Program-made: the position numbers and the translations under genes
Shown: piece after piece, positions 54,722-64,000 of the stretch
Position numbering within the stretch: the first letter of the stretch is position 1
How the letters are laid out: each line of letters opens with the position of its first letter
Notes under the pieces: generated by a model
The model's database searches: none
What the model saw: only the letters and a program-made list of their open reading frames with translations
What the model was told of the DNA's origin: nothing
NCBI GenBank assembly: GCA_963920635.1
Contig: OY987298.1
Span: 21,919,647 to 21,983,646 of the forward strand
Direction of reading: 5' to 3'
DNA from: Pseudeuparius sepicola
Taxonomy: Eukaryota; Arthropoda; Insecta; Coleoptera; Anthribidae
Length of the DNA: 64,000 bases

Positions 54722-56930
54722 GTACCTTGCAAATTTTTTTTATACCTGACTGTATTTTGACATATTATTATGTATAGAGCACAATAATTAATTGTGCCCG
54801 CGTGTCGTAGTTTATGGTTTAAGGACGAAGGACGAAAAGTTGGTTTTTTTTTTACGGATGCGGCCGAGGCGCAGTCGAGGCTGGCAAACCGCAGGAGTAC
54901 GAAAAACACTTTTTGTCCTTGTATCATAAAATATTTTTTATTCGAATGTGCTCAGATACCTATATAACTATATATCTACTTATTTCAAAAAGTAGAAAAT
55001 TAAAATCGGAAATGCTACTGTTTATTTTTCATTACAATATAAATCTTAGTTATCTATGAACGTCTAGTTGACCATGGAACAGAGCAAACTATTGAACTAT
55101 CAATGTGTCTCAACAGAAATTCAGTGTATATACTTGAACCACGGCCCTCGTAAAATAAACTAGACTGCTTTTCCAATACAATCGCATTTGTACCACCTAC
55201 ATATACATACAGTGTGCCTGGTTTTTCGTATTAACACCCCTGAAAATCTAAGTAGGCTGGGAGAATTGAACGGGGCAATTTTTTTTATAAATATGTCCCT
55301 GAAAGGTCATCACTTGCGAGGTATTGGTTTGGCATTGCCGCGAAATCCTGGCCTACTGCGATTTTTTAAAGGGGTGCGTTTTTCGAAAAACCATATTAGG
55401 CATATTTTTATTTAAAATCTGACACCACAGCACACCCTAAAACCCCCACATACCAAATTTGAAGAAAAAATATGTAGGGTGTTCCATTCTGCAGGGTGTC
55501 AAAGTTGAGCAAAATAGGAATTTTAAAGGCATCTGGCGAGTCAAGTGTGCCATGGAATCCCTTCAAAACAGTTGATTGGTCAACAGGACCACTCAAAATG
55601 TTGGTGTGAAAAGATTTACTACAAAATATACAGGGTATTTTTCTCTGAGCCATCTCAAAATTCTGAAATTTTGTGAAACTTATACGGATCAAAAGTGTTC
55701 TGGAATCATTGAAAAAAATATTGATAAACACAAAAGTAATGTATTTCTTTACAAAATGCCAACTAACAAATAAAAACAATTTAAATTATTGGACCTTACT
55801 CAACACAGTCACTGTCTAAATGATACATTTTTTGTGCGTTTTCTGTTGTGGCACACCAGCCACCTTATCTGATATGGACTTACTGACTGACAGGCTTCCG
55901 TATTTTTTAGGTTTAGTTTGTTTATAGTGTGTGTAGCGGTTTTGATATACCTACTCGATTTTTGACCATATAAAGTTCCAAAAATTCAGTAATTTGAGAT
56001 GGCACAGATAAGAACACTCTGTATATTTTCAATTGGACCTTTGCACACCAACACCTTGAGTGGTCCTATTAACCATTTAACTGTTTTGAGGGGATTCCAT
56101 GGCACACTAAAACTTTACTCGCCAGACGTCCTTTTATCAACTTTGACACCCTGCAGAATGGAACACCCTACATATTTTTTCTTCACATTTGGTATGTGGT
56201 GGTTTTAGGGTGTCCTGATTAACGATGTGGTGTCAGATTTTAAATAAAAATATGCCTAATAGGGTTTTTCGAAAAACGCACCCCTTTAAAAAATCGCAGT
56301 AGGCCAGGATTTCGCGGCAATGCCAAACCAATACCTCGCAAATGATGACCTTTCAGGGACATATTTATAAAAAAATTGCCCCGTTCAATTCCCCCAGCTT
56401 ACTTAGAACACGAAAAACCAGACACACTGTATATTGTATATACCTATGTCCCACCGAATGGTCGGCCATATTACGCGCACACGTCATTGGCTGTCAAAAA
56501 TGTCAAATGCAAGAAGGCCGTGGTTGGCCGTTGTCAATTACCTATTGTCGTTTTCTGTTGCCAACACAAATTTCCCTTTTCTCCTAGAATGCACCCTAAA
56601 TCCCCTAGAATGCACACAATATGGCGGCTATCCAGGCGGGCTCCAGCGCCCTCTGCCGGATGGCTAAAAATTGGTGCGTCTAGTTTATTGTACGACGAGG
56701 GCCGTTACTTGAACGTTCATTCGCACACAAAACAATCGCTCATGGTTTGTCGCTAGCACAACGAACGTTTGAGTATAGGTACACTGAATTTCTATTCAGG
56801 CACATTGACAGTTAATAGTTTGCTCTATTCCATGGCCGACTAGAAGTTCATAGGTAACTAGGATTTATTGTATAAAGAAAACTAAACAGTATCATTTATT
56901 ATCTTAATTTTCTATACTTTTTTAAATAAG

Positions 56931-56961
<31 letters not shown>

Positions 56962-57162
56962 AAGCATATTCGAATAAAAAATATTGTATGATACACGTAC
57001 TCCTGCGGTTCGCCAGCCTAGACTGCGCCTCGGCCGGTGAAATCTGCATCCGTCCGAAAAACTGAACTTTTCGTCCTTGTACCATAAACTACTACGCGCG
57101 AAAACAATTAATTATTATGCTCTGCATAAAGTACAGTCCGGTATAAAAAACTTTGCAAAGTA
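54722..57162. mobile_element. Outer foldback element, split by another foldback
   Basis: The arms 54722 to about 55165 and about 56685-57162 are imperfect inverted copies: they share CTTGCAAA...TTTTATACC, TAATTAATTGT, a TTTATGG(T/A)...AGGACGAAAAGTT segment, CGGCCGAGGCGCAGTC, CCGCAGGAGTACG, TATTTTTTATTCGAATATG-like blocks and CACGGCCCTCGT. The arms are interrupted by the complete element at 55208-56431. A (TA)n tract (56933-56959) lies only in the right arm. The frame 54634-54927 is arm sequence, not a gene. Confidence 0.75.
55208..56431. mobile_element. Inner foldback element, CAGTGTGCCTGG ends (1.2 kb)
   Basis: Left TACAGTGTGCCTGGTTTTTCG is mirrored at 56431 with one difference. Arms of about 480 bp share TTCCCCCAGC-like, CAAATGATGACCTTTCAGGG, ATTTCGCGGCAATGCC and CCACATACCAAATTTGAAG segments. 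The inner half is homologous to the element at 25017-26251, although the outer ends differ. Frames 55408-55779 and 55999-56208 are mirror shadows. Confidence 0.8.
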
Positions 57163-57355
57163 CAGTCATACCACTAAATTCAAGATGGTGGAAAACCTGC
57201 AAAGGGTTGATAGTCGAAAATTCGGATTTAGGCTTTCTATATGGTATACCTATATCAATGGATAAAAAAATTTTTCTTACCCAATAAATTGCATTATTAC
57301 CCATATAAATCCAATTAAATTTACTGGATTATAATCATTTCTCCTATATAAGAAA

Positions 57356-59081
57356 CAGTGGCGTAGCTATGCTAGGGCAATTCGGGGCGGCGCCCCGGGG
57401 CCCCGCGGGTTTAGGGGCCCCCTAATCCTCGACATTCCTTTCGTACTTGACAATATTTCTCTCCCTTAATAAATATTTTTTAATCGCCAAAAAGGCGAAA
57501 ACATTTTTATTAAAAAATGCAGGCAATCCTGATTGCGTCTCTTTTAAATATATTCCTTGCTACATCAGCCTAACACTCAAGTATTTTTTGTGACAAACGC
57601 GACACCGCTCGCCGGCCGAGTATTCCCACATTCCCAGACACAACAGAGTTGTTTTGTTCAACACTCAGTAGCGATTATTATTATGTTACGTGTGTATATT
57701 AATATTAATTATCAATAAAAACTATTGCGGACGAGCTGATTTTTTCCAGAATTGTTCTTGGATTGTATTTCAATCAAACGATGACACAGTGCTGGTTTAT
57801 CCGCTGGGCGCTCGGGGCGGGCGCCCGCAGGGGCCCGGTTCCGATCTGCATAATATATTATGCGCATGCAAAAACATTATAACTAACAAAAGTCTAGTTT
57901 TCAGGAGAGAGGTATAAAAACTTTGGCTTTTAGATGAGTGGGTTATAATAAGTAGTATTATAATTGTAAACGTATCGTGTCTCAATAAAACTTCGTAAGA
58001 ACATTGTAAATGCCATTACCTTTAAAAAACCTGTGGTTTTTCCAGACAAAATTATAGCGTTACAATATTTTAACAGTCGAACTAATGGAAACCCAAAATT
58101 TTAACTGTCTTTACAACGTAAATTATAAAGACTCTTGGAATTGTAATTACCTTTACTAGGTTTTTACCGCTGAAAACGTCTATTTTGTCAGATACAATGG
58201 GATGACAAATCAAAAATTTTGGGAAAATAATTCAAAATTGAAAATTTTTGTATTTGTATCCAAAATTGTCCCGTAACCAGACCCGAGAAAAGCGAAAAAG
58301 TGAAAATCTCAAAAATGTCACTTGCAATGCTCTTGCATGCGTGTATCGATATGAAAAATTTAGAAATCAAAAATGATATCAATAAAAATAAAAATATCTA
58401 CTGGGAAAATAAAAACAATGCATTTTATTTCATCAGTTTTGCGAAAATAATCTGCATGCACATTTATGTTTTTATTTTCTATTTTGTCATAAAAAGTGAA
58501 ACCCAAATTTGGTTTCAATTAAAAGAGTGGCCGACGACAGTCTATTAAAAGGGGCCCTAAATCTATAGTGGCCAGGGCCCAAAGTTTGGCTAAACCGGCA
58601 CTGCGATGACACTCAAAATCCCGTAATGAAGAATGCAATAGAGCTGGTTTCGTATTTATATTTTAACAAAAAAATATGTTGACACAAGCCGCAGCTATAG
58701 GTAATTTGATACCCTACAGTTTTTCTTATTTTTATTTGTAACTTTTTTATTTTACGAATTATAGAAGAAAACGTCGCTTAATGAACCCATAACTTGTAAA
58801 ATAACAGTTATAAATCTTTTTTATCTACAATTATTTTTATCAGTGTTTTTTTTTTGTTAGAAATAAGTAAGAAACCATTCCTATACTGCGAGGTCTATAA
58901 CGAGGGTCTAAGTGTGATCTTTTTGGTTGGATAGGTACTCAGAAAACAATGAGTAGGTAACCTTAAAAAATTACTTTCCCGCAATTTTTTCATTTGAAAA
59001 ATTATATCGTTACTGCACAAAAGGGAGGGCCCCGATGCAGAATTCTGCACCGGGGCCCCAAGACCCCTAGCTACGCTACTG
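57356..59081. mobile_element. 1.7-kb hAT-like element, non-autonomous
   Basis: CAGTGGCGTAGCTA at the left is mirrored by TAGCTACGCTACTG at the right. An 8-bp target duplication is seen with one mismatch (ATAAGAAA at 57348-57355, ATATGAAA at 59082-59089). Subterminal regions are GGGGCCCC-rich, and similar GGGCCC-rich blocks recur internally (57800-57840, 58550-58580), which may mark nested copies. There is no transposase frame. CAGTGGCGTA ends with 8-bp duplications are characteristic of hAT elements. Confidence 0.85.
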
Positions 59082-59089
59082 ATATGAAA

Positions 59090-61973
59090 GCCTTAATTAC
59101 TTAATTGGGGTTGGTTTCCTTGTAGAAGGGGATCTACTGTAGTGGACTGTGTTGATATTTAGATAATAAATGAATGAATCAATCAAGAACTAACATTAAA
59201 AATTAAATTGAAAAAATCGTCAACAGTATTTTTTTTTTGTCAAATGGAAACCTCTATATTTTTATAATTTTTTCTTATTTAGCATTAAAAATAACGGCGA
59301 CGTTGTATAAGGTTGTCTGTTCCGAAATGAGACGAGATCAAATTTCAATTCTTCGGATATGACATCGTCGCTGATGCAATCCGCGGAAATGCAATTCTTG
59401 TGCTTTGAGGCGAGCCGCTCGACGCCGCCGCCCCGCAGGCAATATAATGTACACCTAGGTGAGTTATAAGACACGTGACAAGAAGAGGGACGTGACTGTT
59501 TTCCAAATTGGGTCTGGACTTCGCAGAAGTTTCGTAAAATTGCAAGGTAGGTATTTTAGATTAAATCAAATTAGAAGAGATCCACGGCAAAATTAAAATT
59601 TCTTCTAATTTTTCGTTTTGAGCTTCGATTCCTTGTGCGAAATCGTTTTTCTTGTAAAACAAAGTATACATTTAACATTTAACGCAGGTATATGACAGAG
59701 CATGTTCTATCTTCAAACAGTATCTAGCCATAGAAAGCTATTTCATAATGGTTAGTAATGGATATCATTTTCTGATGAATAACCTACCGACCATTATTTT
59801 AAAATGCCGTTCGGAGGGCTAAATAAAAGTTACACAACGAAACAATGCATGCCGTGATGCACGCATTAGATTTTTTCATTGTGATTTACTTAATAGCGGA
59901 TAGGGCTATAATCGAGAATAATTGCTTCCAAAAATTTAGTGACAATATTGGAACTCACAAAATTAAAAATAAAATTTTATTTGCAGAGAAGTACCGATAT
60001 AGAAAGATACAGAGTAACAGTTAAACATTTACAGCACTAAATTATTCGTTAGTCTGTGGTATTACCAACAGTTAGTTCTTGTGGAACGTGAAACATGTAA
60101 CTTGGAACATGGCGACTCTCCGACAACTAACACAAACGAAGAACTTGTTTCAGGAGACCAGATGAACTTGTCACCCTCGTTGCTAGCTAATGGTTCTTAT
60201 AAATAAAACGCTAAGGGTGGACATTAAGGAGTTTATTGCCTGGTATGCAAGTGTGCAAACCTTTTGAGCTGTTTTCTGCCCTCGAGCCGGTTTTGCCAGT
60301 GCCTGTCCCCTTGGTGACGTCACCCGCAATAAAAGATAGGTAAGTATATAATGGAGAGCTACATGCAAAAGTAGGTGCATAAGCGCATACAGGGAGTAGC
60401 CTACGCCGAGAATAAGATACATAAACTAAACAATCAGTACGTGATGTCAAAGCTACTTTAAATGTATGAAGCCAACCCTGAGGTTAGCGTGGCAATCTTG
60501 CACACGTGTAAGCGGGTGTAAATTCTGGTGAGTAGACGTGCAAAATACTTCGAAAACTGATAATCAACTTATTACTACACTTAGCTTGGTTGCTCCTACG
60601 CAGCCTCGCTGTGTTGATCCGATGGTCAAGTAACCCAGGTGGACGACTATGGTTTCTTTCGTGCGATTCTACGACTTGGCAAGCGGAGGAGATGCAGGAG
60701 AAAGGTATGTCGAGCAACCGAAAAAAAAAGCCTACAAGGGTTTCAAAGCAATCAGAACACAACCTCATGACGAGAAGATATCAAACTTAAGATTTATACA
60801 GGTTTTATAGAAGGTAAGCAATTTGCTTGTGTTAAGTTATGTTGTAGAAAGTTCATAAATGCAATAATGGTTATTTGTATCTATTAAATCAAGGAAAGGC
60901 AGTCATATCTCACCTTTGATGTAGTGTGGCCACATGTGCTTTTCACGTTATGTGAAAAGGTAAAGCATTTATTAAGTAAATTTGTATCAGCTAGGTTTAA
61001 TCCAAGAACACTTGAAAGAAGGCGTAGAGAACAATCCACCACCTCAAGAAGTACCTAAGCTTGACTTTACTTTTTGTATCCGAATCTTTTCGAAGCTCTG
61101 CTCTCTTTCAGGACAAGAAGCAAAAATGGACGTCTAACAGGAACAGGAAATTCCAGTAAACTTCAAATCTGGGGACTTTTGGATTACAAAGTTGCTCACA
61201 TGTGACTTAAGTGGCATATGGCTGACATCTGACATCTGTCTTTAATGTCACTCTGAAATTGACAGCATTGACAGTTCTGCTTGTTGACATTTTGCTTAAA
61301 TAATTATTAAGTATGAACAATCATCAAAATGAGATAATATTACTTACATGTTTATTGGAATTTAATATGAAAGTCTAAGGTATTTATTATGCTTTGTTTA
61401 CATTTGAAAGTATAGAATTTTGGGTTCTTAAGGTTATGATCTTACCGATTTGTTCCCTTGTTTTTAGGGAAACAAGAGGATTGGAAAAGGGGCACAAAAC
61501 CTTATAAGGTATGGATCTTGTTGGCACAAGTTGACAATATTATGGTGGCATACCAGGACAAGGAGAGGAATTCTAGGAACGAGAGGGGGACTACTACGTG
61601 GGTAAGTCTAGTACCTCAGTTAAATGTTCTTAATAATATTTGTTCTATTATCTTCCAGGATGGTAGATGACTGGACCGGATAGCTACGTTTCGCATAGCA
61701 CTTTCAAAGAACACCTTTGTACAATAACGGGAGAATATATTAACTTTATAAAATTAAAGTATTTTATTGTAATATATGAACGATGCGAAATGAGACCGTA
61801 ACAAAGTTTTAACTAAAAATTTGTTGTTGTTTTCTAGCATTGTTTTTCTCAACCACAAATAGTGTAGACAAAACTATAGGAACTTTTGTCGCCAACATTT
61901 CTAAGTTTACTAGTACAAAACTGTATTGAATTGCCACTTCCACTTCAAATATAGACATTGAAGCATTTAAAAA
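59090..61973. other. Unassigned sequence
   Basis: No supported gene. Short overlapping frames around 59262-59545 (over a GC-rich patch), 60183-60450, 60484-60790 and 61458-61670 have no recognisable domain. Host exons cannot be excluded near 60590-60790 or 61458-61620, where a GTAAGT follows the open frame (about 61600), but nothing confirms them. Confidence 0.35.
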
Positions 61974-62230
61974 TACAGGGTGTCTCAGATGTTAATCGGG
62001 AAAATTTAATAGTCGATAGAAAATAAAAAAGGTTCATAATATGAACTTGTATGCTTAAAAGCTTCGTTTTTAAGATACAGGGTGTTACAGTTTACAGTTA
62101 TTAATAAAAACTTTTTTAAAAAATCCTAAAAACTATTTGGCCGATTTTTATCTTGGCATGTTTTTAGTAGTAAGTGACTTTAATTTGGTGTAATATTATA
62201 TTTAGCTTATTTGTTCGGCGCTGGGTCATT
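61974..62230. mobile_element. Truncated TIR-element end
   Basis: Starts TACAGGGTGTCTCAGATG and has a second internal TACAGGGTGTTACAG about 105 bp later, a pattern I associate with the left end of a common insect TIR element. No right end is found downstream. Confidence 0.5.
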
Positions 62231-62670
62231 CTAGCTAGATTTTAAGAAAAAAAAGTGCACACCACTGCTTATTATTCAAAATATAATTGGTTGTCTCTTG
62301 CATTGTTTGTCTATTTGCTCCTGCTTTCTTTCTAGCTTCCTCGCTTTACACATAGGTGTTTCAATGTAGTATAAATGCAAACGACCGTCTTATGTACCTT
62401 CATAGGTAATAATTTTTGGTCCCAATTAAAATAAAAAAATTAAGAACAATTATGTTTGATTCAATTAAAAAAAAACGAAACCTAATTTTGCAGAACTATT
62501 TAGCCAGCAATATGCAGAATATGAACAGTTAAAAAAACAGAGTTGACCTCAAGTGACTTTGAAAACTGTCGTCTGCCAAGAAATGGAAACGTGCCTCTGA
62601 CTTTCCCCTTGCTCTACTACAACTTTTATCTGAAATTTCTTTTTGTTTTTATTTGATTTTAGTAAAAAAA

Positions 62671-62829
62671 TCTATCTATCTATCTATCTATCTATCCATC
62701 CATCCATCCATCCATCCATCCATCCATACATCCATCCATCCATCCATCCAACCACCCATCCATCCATCCAACCACCCATCCATCCACCATCCATCCATCC
62801 ATCCATCCATCCATCTATCTATCTATTTA
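62671..62829. repeat. (ATCT)n / (ATCC)n microsatellite
   Basis: A run of ATCT units, then a long run of ATCC units with a few ACCC interruptions, then ATCT again. The frames 62643-62834 and 62653-62889 (Ser-Ile-His-Pro repeats) are translation artefacts. Confidence 0.97.
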
Positions 62830-64000
62830 TCTAGCAAAATACAAAATGTAAAATTTATCAGTAACGCAGGTACAGGGAGATCCACATAACATTTCACGTC
62901 CTCTTATCTTCTTTACTTTTTTTAAAGAGGTAGAGATACAAGTTTTGGGATTTTTTGTGGGATTTTCTAGGGTCTTATTAAAATTGAGACGCACTTTTAT
63001 TATTATTTTATTATCCAATCTACCAATGTTTACTTGGATATAATGGGCCAGATTTACTAAAAAAAAAAAATATCGAATAAAGATATATTTTTTTACATTT
63101 TAACATAGGTAGGTATATTTTCGTTAAAATACGCGTTTCTCTATATTATCTAACAAATTTTGCTCCGTGCATCTTAACGAAAGTAAAATTCCTGCCCAAG
63201 AGACAAAACATACGAATTTCTGACGGCGAAAAGTTTGAAAGTTAAGAAAACTTAGACTATAACTTTTAAACTAGTGTCGTTAGTATTTATAAATATTTTA
63301 AAAACACCCTTATTTTTTCTAAACCTTTCAAATTCGCTAGTTTTTCCGTTATTATCCGTAAAAGATTTAGGCCTATAAATATTGACGAGGAGCTGCCGTG
63401 AAGTAAATATTTAGCAGAGGAGCCGTCGCAGTCACCGTTAACACACTAAGAGGATCCGGCCCTACGGGGAGGCTCTTAATTACGACGTCGACACCACGGC
63501 GAAGCGGGAGCGCCGTCACGCGGGGCGACGTCGGTCGCGTCCCATTTCGCCCCTTCGATGCAGGATAAATAACGACGCCTGACAATTTCCCCATACTAAC
63601 CTCTAAGGTTACCGGGTTAAAGATCCCGTCAAAATAAAGAAAAAATTATCTGCAAATTTGTTTTTTAATCGATAATGAGTCTAAAAAACGTCACTATACC
63701 TATAGTTCTTCCATCTGATACGGCGCCCCATATATACCTACTTGAAAGGTGGGAACTGCTCGAACAGATGCAGGGCGTTCGGCACTTCCAGAAAAAATCT
63801 ACAACACTCTACACGCGATGCCTCCTTGAATCTGGCCGAAGTCCAAATCGGGACTCATCAGAAAATAAAATTGGAGTCCATTCCTGCTCCTGCCAATTTA
63901 AATGTTCTTGTATACCCATTGTAACCTGGTTGTGCGATTTTCTCGTGATAATGCTGGAACTCTTACATTCCGGAGGGCATTACTGTGATCATCATGGAGC
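62830..64000. other. Unassigned sequence with a GC-rich patch
   Basis: 63390-63590 is GC/CpG-rich within AT-rich DNA. The frame at 63373-63594 over it has no recognisable domain. Nothing else supported to the end of the window. Confidence 0.35.

Noticed and set aside
55408..55779. 123-codon minus-strand frame
   Set aside because: Arm sequence of the inner foldback; homologous arms elsewhere do not keep the frame.
62643..62889. Two frames of Ser-Ile-His-Pro repeats
   Set aside because: Translation of the (ATCT/ATCC)n microsatellite.
1..64000. tRNA, rRNA or other housekeeping RNA genes
   Set aside because: I looked for the T-arm consensus (GGTTCRANNCC) with a matching acceptor stem and for conserved rRNA segments and found none.

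Overview
This window looks like gene-poor, AT-rich DNA from an arthropod nuclear genome, most likely an insect with a large genome. I found no complete host gene. The evidence is the repeat content: Penelope-like (PLE), non-LTR and Ty3/gypsy retrotransposon remnants, hAT and TA-target DNA transposons, many foldback (palindromic) elements ending in CAGGGTG or CAGTGTG, and one very large Maverick/Polinton-like element. Most short open frames are shadows of these palindromes and are not listed.

Left third (1-32421): a layered repeat landscape. A TA-flanked transposon (2482-7893) has perfect 25-bp ends. Inside it are an internal palindrome, a cysteine-rich coding fragment at the palindrome centre, a two-copy 326-bp tandem repeat that carries a hammerhead ribozyme fold in each copy (a retrozyme-like element), a LINE fragment and a foldback element. 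Further along are a FLYWCH-type coding remnant, a 3.6-kb terminal-inverted-repeat (TIR) element holding a gypsy pol terminus, two PLE remnants (one missing its endonuclease region), several foldback elements, and a small hAT-type MITE with an exact 8-bp target duplication.

Middle (32422-52574): a 20.15-kb mobile element with 5'-AG...CT-3' ends, an exact 6-bp target duplication (GGTATA) and terminal inverted repeats of about 5.06 and 4.78 kb. The ends and target duplication match the Maverick/Polinton hallmark, but there is no room for the usual PolB, integrase, ATPase and capsid genes. Each arm carries an identical 104-aa gene with its own TATA/initiator and poly(A) signal, nested terminal foldbacks, (C)-rich and about 130-bp minisatellites, and duplicated promoter-like modules. 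The 10.3-kb centre carries a GNAT-type acetyltransferase gene and a convergent helical 105-aa gene, plus weaker small ORFs. This is the most novel object in the window.

Right part (52575-64000): a degenerate tandem repeat next to the insertion site, a second copy of a dispersed repeat also seen at the left edge, a foldback nested within another foldback (54722-57162), a 1.7-kb hAT-like element with 8-bp target duplication, a truncated TIR element and a long (ATCT/ATCC)n microsatellite. The remaining stretches hold nothing I can identify. GC-rich patches near 10.0-10.7, 11.3, 19.8, 23.6, 54.2 and 63.5 kb stand out against the AT-rich background but have no supported function.
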